64,000 nucleotides of DNA, from contig OX411552.1 in NCBI GenBank assembly GCA_948146395.1, positions 54,362,399 through 54,426,398 of the forward strand, in the 5' to 3' direction. Origin of the DNA: Fragum whitleyi (taxonomy: Eukaryota; Mollusca; Bivalvia; Cardiida; Cardiidae). Under the pieces are notes generated by a model that had not been told where the DNA came from, ran no database searches, and saw nothing but the letters and a program-made list of their open reading frames with translations. Shown here piece by piece: positions 1 through 56,007 of the stretch. The first letter of the stretch is position 1; every line of letters starts with the position of its first letter. The translations under genes and the position numbers were made by a program.

Positions 1-175
1 AGAGCAGGCCAACCATAAGTCGCATTTCAAAAAAAGTTTTCACAGGAAGTTAGATTGATTATTCTAGATTCAGAAAATAGGTAAAGTGCAAAAAGTTTGG
101 CCCCCTTGTCAGTCTGTGCAATCCACACAGTCTGACAAGGGATGACACTTTACGCACTTCTCACATGATTCCCTT
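1..175 (+). mobile_element. Foldback MITE copy (CAGTCTG hairpin family)
   Basis: The core GTCAGTCTGTGCAATC is followed by its near-complement CACACAGTCTGAC, then GACACTTTACGCACT. A second copy lies at 21361-21535, and both share the preceding TAGATTGATTATTCTA stretch. The left end may be cut by the window edge. Confidence 0.65.
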
Positions 176-297
176 TTGCAAGATGGTATGATGAGTCACA
201 TATTATTTACAATTATATTGTTTAAAATATTATCGATCTTCATTTTCACACACATATGATCAATAAAGCATGAATCCCGTCATTTGACAATATTATT

Positions 298-534
298 TAA
301 GCGTGTGTGTGACATTTCCAACAATTTGAAATATTAGTAAGGTGCAAACATTGAGTAGCAAACACAGCCCCATTACTGTAAATATAAAGTTATCTAATGG
401 TCTACAGATACTTTGAGACCTTATCTATCTACTTCACGCATAGTGAAGAGTCTAGTCAGACTATGCATATGTACAGGCTGTTGAGTGTCTTTGCTTTGCG
501 CATACTTGAAAATGTTGGTAATCTCACACACAGG
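298..534. mobile_element. MITE with GTGTGTGACATTTCC inverted ends
   Basis: The left end GTGTGTGACATTTCCAAC pairs with the right end GTTGGTAATCTCACACAC. Inside are ATATAAAGTTA, GGTCTACAGATACTTT and TCTTTGCTTTGCGCATA, all shared with the copy at 43199-43444. Confidence 0.7.
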
Positions 535-913
535 CTCAATTTATGTGTATGGGCTATAATGTAGAAAGATCAATATTGATTCAATATACTGACAATATTA
601 TTGACCATAAATTTCATTTACTGTTTGCATTTGACACAAAATGATTTATAAATTCAATCTTACTCGAAAAACAAACAATTACTCTATTTCTTCAATGCAT
701 AAATTAGACAAAATGTGAAAATATTAAGACAAATTTTCTTAATGCTATCTCATAAAAAAGGTTTAGAACATTATATATCTTTTAATGTTACACTATAGAA
801 AATAGCACATTGCATCACATTTATTTTTATAGAAAAATTTGGTTGACAAAAATTGTGTTTGTGATTAGCCATGGCCTATTTGTATGAGATTGTGTGATAC
901 TTTATTCGCTTAC
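535..913. other. Intron downstream of exon 16
   Basis: AT-rich, nothing recognised beyond the two MITEs at 1-534. Confidence 0.6.
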
Positions 914-46029
<45,116 letters not shown>

Positions 46030-46057
46030 TCAATTTCTGAATAGTTAGTTACCAATA

Positions 46058-46144
46058 AGGTAAAAGATCTTGGTCCATTTTGGATCTATAATTAAATCAT
46101 TTAATTAGAGAGCCAAAATAGCCCAAGATCCTTTACCTACCTTG
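46058..46144. repeat. Short foldback beside exon 1 acceptor
   Basis: Arms near AAGGTAAAAGATCTTGG and CCAAGATCCTTTACCTACC pair over about 27 bases around a 30-base AT-rich loop. The element ends about 40 bases upstream of the exon 1 acceptor. It looks like a small MITE, family unknown. Confidence 0.65.
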
Positions 46145-46295
46145 ATAAATCAATAATTCTGTTTGATTTACAAATTGGTAATGATATACTATGTCAAACT
46201 CTATCTGCTCTCTATCTCATCTTTTCCTAAGGCACAAAATAAAGACTGATTGCTTATAGGAGAGTTGATTGTTATTGTTCATATTGAGAATTTCC

Positions 46296-46307
46296 CGCGC
46301 ATGCGCA
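46296..46307. promoter_or_regulatory. NRF1-type palindrome, possible WDR7 promoter
   Basis: CGCGCATGCGCA closely matches the NRF1 consensus found in many TATA-less housekeeping promoters. It lies about 280 bases upstream of exon 1's acceptor, in a patch richer in CpG than the introns. A similar GCGCATGCG is in intron 5 near 39718. No transcription start can be fixed. Confidence 0.35.
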
Positions 46308-47737
46308 TTACTGGTACGCACAAAGAGTCAGATCTCTATGTGAGAAGACGATTAAAACTGGTTCAAAATCAACCGTTCATTTAAATTTAAGATTAAAAGA
46401 AAATTAAATATTATTTGTACAAATGTTTCCCATTAATGATCGATCAATATTTAAAGAATCTCTTGCGTAATAGCCCTTTATAAGCTTCCCGAGATTAGAC
46501 CATTTCGTCCGTCTTATTGAACGAAGTTGCCATCGACGATAGATCTTTTAGCTATTTAGAATTAGGAGTTTTTTTTGTCTCTTTAAATAATGTATTTGTT
46601 TAGAAAGTTTGTAACGTAGAATCTTTGAAAAACATTGCCTAGGGTCTGTCTTATTTAGACGCTCGAGTTGCGCAATTTAGCTCGAGGGACTCTTAAACAC
46701 GTGTCCATGGTTTAGCGCAAATATTCTTCCTTTGTAAACTTGATGTTTTCTTTTTTATCAATTTTCACGTCATTCATACAGAAAGTTGAAAATTATGTTT
46801 GAAACATAGTAAGTGTTTAGGTTTTCAAACATTCATAACTCAGTCTACAGCACTCATGAAAGTTCTTACAAAGCTGTTGTTGCACCATTTCTGTAAACAA
46901 ACCCAGAAATAGTTACATTTTAAGATTTTCATAGAAGTTGGATGAAAACGGCGGTGGATGAAGGATTTCTATAAAAAGGGTACTAATGTACAATAAAGGG
47001 AGAGAAGATTCGTTTTCCTAGTATAACAAAGTTTTGTTTGAATTTCTGTGTAAAAAATAAACAACTAGGCTACAGATGGGTGTGCGTTTGAATCCCTTGA
47101 ACCCCTTTTTGCATCCGCCACTTGAACAAATTGACTTTCTTTACCGCTTTCCATAACGTAATAAATTTGTATGAAATGAACTAAATACAAAAGTTTGACT
47201 CAGATTAATCGGTTCACGGTGTCAAGTAGAATAAAACTTCGTAACTACAGCCGATCGAGATCTGTTGTATCCGTAGTCGCGCTGTTTTCAAGGGTAAAAT
47301 CAGACGAAATGGTCATACATGTTGAATGTTATTGGGAAAACGTAAGATGAATAAGTAAAATTCACTAACCCTTTCGAATAAAGGAATTTTACCGAGTTTA
47401 AGATGACTCAGGTTAAACAACGTTTTAGGAAAAAGTGACTTGTAACGTTAATTAGTTCACTCGCCAGAATTTCATAACTTTCTACTTATTTTTCCTCACA
47501 TTCATTTTATATTTTTGTTTTTGAAATGTAGTTAAAGTTGTCGTTGAGCAACAGAACATCGCAAATCCATTTTAATCAGGCTGTATTGCGATGTTTCGTT
47601 CGCCACCAACGCTTTCAATTTCAAGATTATTTTTTGTCGTCTGGTGGGGGTAAAAAAACGAAGATTTACAAAAGAACGATCACATTCTTTCATCTTTTAA
47701 CAAATAAAGCATTAACGTATGCTTGAATTTCTTTCTT

Positions 47738-47745
47738 ACCTGTTA
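47738..47745 (-). other. Candidate donor of the non-coding WDR7 first exon
   Basis: TTTTAACAG|GTAAGAAAG on the minus strand is the strongest donor-like sequence I saw upstream of exon 1. If used, the first intron would run 47739-46017. This is inference from the motif alone. Confidence 0.2.
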
Positions 47746-49104
47746 AAATTCGATTTTTTACCCTCTTATTAATTGGGAACTACAAAAAGCAAAATAGAAA
47801 AATGGTTCCGAGTACATTTTCGTTTTTGGCGACTTCCATTTCCCACTGAAGCAAACGCTGCGTTTCACATATGCAGTAGGCCTAACTTATATTTGATTAA
47901 AAATTATCCTGGCCTTTTTTTCAAATTTGAGGAAGAACTATTAGTATTGACAGCTTGTTCAATACACGGAAGATCGTTCTACTAAATGAACGCGGCTCAG
48001 AATTGAAAAATCATGTGGGCCTTATCTATCGCCGCTGAAATGGAATCTTATATGAAATTTTTTTTCAAAAGCTTGATTTAATCTATGACTGATAAGGCAT
48101 TAAAAGATTTGTGCCAAATGAAACTTCACACTTTATGCCTAATGAATGGATAAAAGTTGTGTCCAGATGAGCAATCAATCAGTGGCGTGTGCATTGTCAC
48201 GGTCAGATCAATTAAAATTTGGCACATGCGATAGAAGTTTGTCTTTTTGACACATGCAAGTGTGTGATTAGCGGCTACTCTTTTATGACAGGGGCAATAT
48301 CGATAAGCGCATCCGGTTACGGTCAGATGAAAGAGATTCCCCGGCCGTGTAGTATGATGGATCATTGTGTTAGAAACAGCAAACTTTATGACACATGTTT
48401 GTGTTAAAAGCGGCTAATATTTTTATGTCGCATAATGAAAATTCTTTGATAGGATTTAACAATCTAACTAGAAAAGCTGTTAAGTCGGCAGATCATGTGT
48501 TTGGCGACATTTGTGTATGCAACTGGTAGATCTTTCTGCCTACAGCGATTACCCGGATGAAAACATCATGTGACCCATGACGTCATCCGTCAACTCATGT
48601 ATAATTGCACATATTGACTTTTCAAATGAACCCTCTTATTCAGCCTATTTCTTTCATTTTCAAGGGGAAATTTAATCAAAATTGGGTTATAGTAGCGAAG
48701 TCACGAGTTTAAGTATGGTTTCTCATAACAGTCATAAGGCTCATTAGGGTTCTCTTATGGTCTATGAATCCCTGATTTAAATGAAGACTATTTTGTTCGT
48801 TTCTGTCTAAATATGTCTCTGGATTAGCTACACAAGGTGTTGGATAAATATGTACCTTTGTTGAAAACAGTCTCACTCTTCAATTCTTTTCTGAAATTGA
48901 TATCCTGAATTACATCAAATAATTTTGAGAATTCTAGCTACTTATTTGTGAGTACATGTATTAGACTTGCAAATCGTGCATCCCCTTTACACGCTGCCAA
49001 AATTTGTATGTTTACAGAAATAATGGATCTGCCATAACATATGTTAGTTACAATTCCAAAAATCTTGCTCTTCAAACACTTTATCTTCAAACTCTTGATA
49101 ATAA

Positions 49105-50395
49105 TCTCGCTCTACATCTACATCTACTGTTTAACCCAACAATCGATTGCCGATTATAACTGGGTGCGGGTGTGCTAATAACCGGTAAAAGAGCTGTTAA
49201 GAAAAGAGAAGATATTTTACATTGTTAAAATTCTATAAAAGAAGATAGTATGCTACAGTTAAAAAGTAAAAGCAGATAGTAGTTTATACAAGATTGACTG
49301 CCGCTAGTCTTTCGGAGAATATGCCGAGACTAGGGCTGGACTTGACACTAGTTGGTAGAGTGTTCCACTGTTTCGCTGTCCTGGGGAAAAAGGAATTAGT
49401 GATGTATTGGGTCTTTGAGAACGGAATAAGATAGTTAAGATTTCTTGTTTGTATAAGGTGACTGTTATCTACAGCTATTGTACCAGCTCTGATTTTATAA
49501 AATAGTATGAGGGAATTATGTAGCCTTCTTTCATGTAGGGATTTCCAGTTAAGGGTGTTAATCATTTGGACGACACTATTGGTGTAGTTGTAGTCATTCA
49601 TGACATACCTAGCTGCTGATCTTTGCACTCTTTCGATATTATGGGAGAGGGTTTTTTGCCAGGGATGCCATATGCATGAGCAATATTCTAATTGAGGTCT
49701 AATATATGTGTTATAGGCAGCAGTTTTGACCTGTTTGTTATTGGTCCGTACGTTTCTTTGGATGAAGCGGAGGGTTGATGTTGCTTTTGATGTGATGTTT
49801 TCTATGTGCTTAGACCAATTTAAGTCAGAAGTGATGGTGACACCTAGATACTTGGCTGCATTGGTTGCCTTTAGTTCTGTATTATGAAGTTTGTAAGGGT
49901 AGATTAGTGGATGTCTCTTCCTCGTTATTCTTAAAATTTCACACTTATCAGGGTTAAATTCCATTGACCAGGTTCTCTCCCAGTTTTCTAAGTTATGTAG
50001 ATCTTGCTGAAGGGATAGGGTATCATTTTTTGTGTGGATGGTTAAGTAAACAATAGTATCATTGGCAAACATTCTAGCGTTACATTTGACTGAATCTGGG
50101 AGGTCATTAATGTATATGAGGAAGAGACAGGGGCCTAGAACTGATCCCTGAGGGACACCAGAAAGAGCTGGAAGTTCACTGGAAAATTGACCTTCTACAG
50201 CAACTCTTTGGGACAATTACTAAGGAAAGATTTGATCCAGTTGACAATTTGAGGGTTTATACCAAGTTGCTGTAGTTTGAACAAGAGGGAAAGGTGGTCC
50301 ACTTTGTCAAAGGCTTTAGAAAAATCCATGACAACAACATCAGTTTGATACCCAGATTCCAACAAAGATACCTCTGCTATATGTGACTTCACTCA
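49105..50395 (-). mobile_element. 5'-truncated LINE (jockey/CR1 group)
   Basis: A reverse transcriptase frame (49284-50392), a 3' UTR, and an ATGTAG-type simple repeat tail on the minus strand (about 49112-49127). The 5' part, with endonuclease and the start of the transcriptase, is missing beyond about 50395. Exact clade cannot be fixed by eye. Confidence 0.8.
49284..50392 (-). pseudogene. Broken LINE reverse transcriptase
   Basis: RNA-directed DNA polymerase of a non-LTR retrotransposon. Visible: motif A VVMDFSKAFDKVDH, GVPQGSVLGPCLFLIYINDL, an active site reading FAND where the family has F/YADD, and the thumb and C-terminal part to an in-frame stop. A one-base deletion near 50207 splits the frame (the two parts overlap at 50195-50216). 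The frameshift, the lost catalytic Asp and the 5' truncation mean it is inactive. The long intact C-terminal part suggests a fairly recent insertion. Clade by motif: jockey/CR1-like. Confidence 0.88.
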
Positions 50396-51582
50396 CTGTA
50401 TTTTTACTCTCCCACCCATATTTCTACTCTGGGTTTGGATAATTGGTATCAGTTCAAACAAAATGCAAAGCAAGAACAATTTCTGAATCGTTTTGCATTT
50501 TTTTTTTTTTTTTTTTTTTTTTTTCATCCTGAAAGTAGGACTGCTGGATATCTTCAGAGGTAGTCTAGTGCTCTATTGTGCTGTACACTTGGTGGGCTTG
50601 AACTTGAACTTAAGATAAGTGTTACTGTTATGTTTGCGCAGCTGTCAGGATGTTTTTAGTCCTCCTTTCAAGATGACAATGTAAATAAATTACCGCATAC
50701 ATCGAAATCGAAGACTCGAGCATGATGAACAGACTTCACTCGGTTTATTCATACATTGGGATTAAAGCCATTTAATTTCCATCAAGATATCAAGATCTAT
50801 ACCTTAACTACATGGGAACTGGTTGGAACCTTACATACTTCGATAATCAGATTACCTACGGTTCAATATATCAAATCATTTTTGACGTTCAATATTTTGT
50901 TAATTTATTTACATTGTCGTGAAAATCACTTATCGCGTGAGATTTACCACATCAGAATCAAAGTTAGTCAAGTACCGCAATGCTGGATACTTATGTGACA
51001 ATCGGGTGCATCGGTAAGAATCTTTAGCTTTAGAATTTATTTTTTGTTCCACAGTGTGATATGTCCGGGCGTCCGTCCTTGCGTTTGTTTGATTGTTTCT
51101 TTGTTGTTTTTTTTTTTTTTTTTTTTTTTTATTAATTAACAAATTTCTCCTCTGAAGGGCGGATTTCCGGCGAACTGCGGCACTGAGCTTGGCAGAAACG
51201 TTCTTTAAATGACCGCCTTCTTAAGTTGTTCAATGAACTTTGATTGTTTTTTTTTTATTAATTCCGTCTGAATGCTTGGGACTTTCATGGTCTTCGGTAG
51301 TTTGATTCTCGTGATTTCGATCTCATTTTCAAATCTTGAGATCATAAACGCGGCCCTTGTAGCTTTACAGTCCCGCTTGGACCTCTTGTTCTTGAGAACG
51401 CATGGTAATTAAAGTAATGAAAACGCAAAAAAATACATTAAATGCAAAATTCAATGCTGTATCTACAGAGTATTCCCAGTATAATTAAATACTATTTCTA
51501 TTTATTAATAGAAATATTAGGATAGCTCTAGTTCAAAGTAAAAATAAGTATTTAGGTTGAAATTTACAGGGTAAGGATAAAA
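50396..51582. other. Between LINE and minisatellite
   Basis: Two poly-T runs and, near 51060, GGGCGTCCGTCCTTGCG, which in reverse resembles the GGACGGAC tract of the tandem-repeat elements. No gene. Confidence 0.45.
50498..50524 (+). repeat. Poly-T run
   Basis: About 27 consecutive T residues. Others: 51107-51131 (T), 26669-26685 (T), 60667-60690 (A), 10608-10626 (A). Those near 50500 and 51110 may be retroelement tails in minus orientation, but no element body is attached that I can recognise. Confidence 0.85.
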
Positions 51583-52118
51583 AGCTGACTGCTGACCACT
51601 GACTGCTGACCAGCTGACCAGCTGTCCACAAGGTATAAACTGCTGACCAATAATTTGCTGACCACTTATTTACCACTTATTCTAGCCCCTGAACACACCC
51701 TTTACTCTATGTAATTAGAACACCATTTACACTTTATATTTATCACGACTTTAGAAGGTGATTAAACTTTACAATAAAATACCTTTATATTAGAAAGATT
51801 AAAAATTTGATTTTTCTTAAATATTTTTTTTAAAGGCAAATAGAGAAAGTTAAATTTGTTTTCTTTAATCTTAGTTTTGAAATGTATCTTAATAGAATAT
51901 ATGGTATTCATTTTATATTATTGATTGTCAGCTTTAATCTAATCTTTCACTCATATTTTCACATTGTAGTCAACAGGTTTTTGGAGCCATCTAACTTTCT
52001 ATTATGATTAACCCATTAACAGACAACAAAATTGTAGATGAGTAAAAATTTGAAGTATGTTTAGGAAAAAATATTAAAATATTTTTTTTCATGCTTTTAT
52101 TCATTTATATATATATTT

Positions 52119-52143
52119 TTTTTTTTTGGGGGGGGGGGGGGGG
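52119..52143 (+). repeat. Poly-T / poly-G junction
   Basis: About ten T residues followed by about fifteen G residues, then GTGTTAG. A short G run also occurs at 45097. Such runs are often misassembled. Confidence 0.8.
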
Positions 52144-53449
52144 TGTTAGAAATCACTGGTATAAATTTGACATTGAAAAATACATTTATCTTTTAACAAG
52201 TCCAAATTAACAAATTATGACATTATTTGGCTGACAAATTTAGAAAATAAAAAAAACACATTAACAGCTTACTAAATACTGCTGATCAGTATAGTGCTTA
52301 CTGCTTACCACATTCTGCTGACCATAATTATGCAGATATTGACAATATTCTGCTGACCAGAATGAGAAAACAGCTGACCGAATCTTGCTGACCAGTGTAG
52401 ATGTAAATGCTGACCACATTCTGCTGACCATTTTTTATCAAATGAGAATATTCTGCTGACCAGTTTGATTAGCTGACCAAAACTTGCTGTCAAGTATAGA
52501 TTTAAACTGATGCCCACATTTTGCTGACCATTATTATGCAGATATTGACATTATTTCTTCTAACCAATAAAGGAAAAATAGCTGAACAAATCTTGCTGAC
52601 CACTTAAAGTTTAAACTGCTGACCACATTCTGCTGACCATTATTATACAAATATAGATAATATTCTGCTGACCTTAAGAGAAAAATGGCTGACCAAATCT
52701 TGTCAACAAGTATAGATTAAACCTGTTGACCACATTCTTATGACCATTATTGGACTTATAATGAGTATATTTAGCTGACCATTTAAATTGAGAAAAAACA
52801 GACACATTTTGCCGACGAGTAAAGAATTAAAACACTGACCACATTCTGCAGACATTTATAATTCTATTAGAATATTTAGCTAACTGGTTTGAGAAATAGC
52901 TGACTAAATCTTGCTGACCTGTATCGATTCAAATTTCTGACCACATTTTACCAAACCATTTATTATACTAATATAGACAATATTTCTGCAAACCAATATA
53001 AAAAGCTGACCAAATATTGCTGGCCAGTATAGATTTAAGCTGACCACATTCTACTGACCATTATTAATAAGTGGAATAGTAAGCCGACTTGTTTGAGAAA
53101 AATAGCTGCCAAATCTTGCTGACCAGTATTGATTAAACTGCTGACCACATTCTGTTGAACATTATGTTATACAGATCTAGAAATATTCTGCTGACCAGTA
53201 TGAAAAAAAGCCGACCAAACCTCGCTGACCAGTATAGATCTCAACTGCTGACCACAGTTTAATTACCATCATTATACAAATACAGATAATATTCTGCTGA
53301 CCATAAGAGAAAAAAAGTGGACAAAGTCTTGCTGACCAGGATAATTTTAAACTGCTGACCACATTATTATTTTTATTGAACAAATAATGGAATTATTAAG
53401 CTGACCGGTAAAGAAAAAATAGCTGACCAAATCTTGCTGACCAGTATAG

Positions 53450-53926
53450 ATTTAAACTGCTGACCACATTCTGCTGACCAAATCTTGCTGACCAATATCA
53501 ATTAAAATTGTCAACCACATTTTGTTGAACCATATTATACAAATAAAGAAATATTCTGCTGACCAGTATGAAAAAAAGCTGACCAAATTTTGCTTACCGC
53601 TATTCAAATGAAGACAATATTTCTGCTGACCTATATGAGGAAAATAGCTGACCAACTCTTGCTTACCAGCAAAGATTTAAACTGCTGACAACATTCTGCT
53701 GACCATAATTGGACCATAAATTTGAATTCTTAGCTGACTGGTTTGAGAAAAAAAGCTGACCAAAAGTTGCTGACCAGTATAGATTTAAACTGCTGACCAA
53801 ATTCTGCAGACCATTATTGAACAAATAATGGGAATTTTAAGCTGGCCAGTATAAGAATAATAACTGACCAAATCTGGCTGACCAGTGTAGATTTGAACTG
53901 CTGACCACATTTTGCTGACCATTATT
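53450..53926 (+). repeat. Segment of the minisatellite duplicated at 57120-57596
   Basis: About 477 bases including irregular variants such as CAATATCAATTAAAATTG, GACCATAATTGGACCATAAA and ATAAGAATAATAACTGACC recur 3670 bases away with few changes. The irregular variants show this is a copied block rather than chance similarity between units. Confidence 0.85.
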
Positions 53927-54417
53927 ACACAGATAAAGAAAAAAATCCTGCTGACCAATATTATGATAAAAATAGCTGACCAAATCTTGCTGACCAGTAA
54001 AGATTTAAACTGCTGACCACATTCTGCTGAATATTATTGAACAAATAATGGGACTATTAAGCTGACCGGAATATGAAAAATAGCTGACCAAATCTTGCTG
54101 ACCAGTATAGATTTAAACTGCTGACCACATTTTGCTGACCATTATTACACAGATAAAGACAATATTCCTGCTGACAGATATGACAAAAATAGCTGACCAA
54201 ATCTTGCTGACCAGTAAAGATTTAAACTGCTGACCAAATTCTGCTGACCATTATTGAACAAATAATGGGAATATTAAGCTGACCAGTATAGGAAAAATAG
54301 CTGACCAAATCTTGCTGAACAGTATAGATTTAAACTGCTGACCACATTTTGCTGACCATTATTACACAGATAAAGACAATATTCCTGCTGACAGATATGA
54401 CAAAAATAGCTGACCAA

Positions 54418-56007
54418 GGTTTATTCCCACTTCGTCTAATCCCATTTCGTCTACACTATAAAAATATTGGTTTAGACAAGATATTCCCATTTGGTCTAAA
54501 ACTTTTTGACACCTAATTTATTCAATTTCCCATTTCGTCTACAAAATGTATCTGACATGTTATGAATGTCATGAAGGTGCTTATGTCAAGTAGGTGTTAT
54601 ATACGGGGTACGGACAAAAGCCCCCTAGGACAAAAGCCCCCTGGGACAAAAGCCCCATGGACAAAAGCCCCATGGGACAAAAGCCCCATGCCCTTACCTG
54701 AAAAGTGGACAAAAGCCCCATGGTTATGAAAATTGTGTTTTTTGTGATTTTTTTGAAAAAGTCTTAAAAAGTTATGATTTTTATATTAATTTGTGAATAT
54801 TAATGTGTTAATTCTTTAAAGTAAATTAATATTTTAGTCATTTTAAATTGAATGAAAATAAATATTTAAGGGGGGGGGAATAAAGTATTCCCTTGTGTAT
54901 AAATATCTGTGAAAAGATGACTTCGAAAATATTTTCAATTTGGTTTTATATTTCATAATTGACTTGTTATAAAAAAATAATTGTAAAAAAAAGGCATAAC
55001 AGGTGGGTAAAGACAAAAAATATACTGTTTTCATTATAAATTTTGTCAACACCTTCTATATTGTGAACTACATGTATAGTTATATTTGCGCTCTCGAAGG
55101 TGTGAAATAAGTCAATAACAAATATGGATTAAGTTTCAATGATGTTAAGAATGTAAAATGTGTGAATAAAAGAAAAAACATCAATAAACAAATTAATATT
55201 TAGGGTTCTCCTTTTCAATGTACATTTCTTTGCTTGCTGGAATATCTAATAGATTTTCTTATAATGAAATTCAAACAAAACTGATTTTGAGTTGTTAGAA
55301 AGAGAAATGGTGGCTTTTATGGCTAAGAATTATAAAAAAAAATTCACCATATGCAATGGCAAATAAAACAAAAAAGACCCATTTTATTTAAATGATTCAG
55401 TTAAAAGTTGAAGAAATTCAAATTAATATACCAATACATGTATTTATTATATTGTGGGGCTTTTGTCCTAGGGGGCTTTTATCCTAGGGGGCTTTTGTCC
55501 CAAGGGGCTTTTGTCCAGGGGGCTTTTGTCCTAGGGGGCTTTTGTCCCAGGGGGCTTTTGTCCTACACCCGTTATATACAGCCCCCCCACCTCCCTGCAC
55601 ACACATACTCATATTGTTATTTTTTGATAAATGAAAAAAATAAATTTGTAATATTATTGTATTTTATTTTTAAAGAATTATAAGTAAAAGGCTTTTTTTT
55701 CAATAAATCATACAAATGATTGTTCATATAATTTCCTATTTGAAAAAGTAAGTTAAAAGGTATCATTCGAATTCTTTTTGAGTTTGAATTTAAACATAAA
55801 GTTTAACTCTACTTTTCATGTTCTTTCATATATTCTCTTATAAATGATAATAAAATATGTAAATATAAATTGTGAAATGCATAATTGTTCAAACAAATGT
55901 TTTAATAAACTTTTAGACCAAATGGGAATTTATCAAAATAAGGGTTTTAGACCAAATGGGAATTTGACTTTTAGACCAAATGGGATTAGACGAAGTGGGA
56001 ACAACCC
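54418..56007. mobile_element. Outer foldback element in the minisatellite
   Basis: 1590 bases. Ends GGTTTATTCCCACTTCG and CGAAGTGGGAACAACC are inverted, each followed inward by spaced CCCATTTCGTCTA or CCCATTTGGTCTA motifs. CTGACCAA flanks both sides (54410-54417, 56008-56015); removing the element and one copy restores the unit AGCTGACCAAATCTTG. Target length 8-9 fits hAT or Mutator/Foldback groups. No transposase. Confidence 0.8.
54605..55570. mobile_element. Inner foldback element with GGACAAAAGCCCC arms
   Basis: 966 bases inside the outer element. Both arms are tandem runs of about 15 bases: GGACAAAAGCCCCCT at 54612-54722 and its complement CTAGGGGGCTTTTGTCC at 55455-55565. An exact nine-base duplication GTTATATAC flanks it (54596-54604, 55571-55579). 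Long inverted arms of tandem repeats with 9-base duplications are the plan of Drosophila Foldback elements (Mutator-like). The interior is AT-rich and non-coding. Confidence 0.82.

Larger units (their letters stand above)
46145..49104. other. 5' flank of WDR7, no coding gene
   Basis: Candidate promoter area. It contains the NRF1 palindrome, the candidate donor at 47740, and direct repeats around GACACATG...GTGT...AGCGGCTA at 48250-48415. Frames at 47538-47985 and 48126-48407 have no recognisable product. Confidence 0.45.

Noticed and set aside
52305..53655. Minus-strand frames with repeated WSAEYF/GQQN words
   Set aside because: Translated minisatellite; the words come from GCTGACCA units.
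55408..55683. 91-codon frame rich in Gly/Phe/Leu/Arg
   Set aside because: It is a translation of the CTTTTGTCC repeat arm of the inner foldback element.
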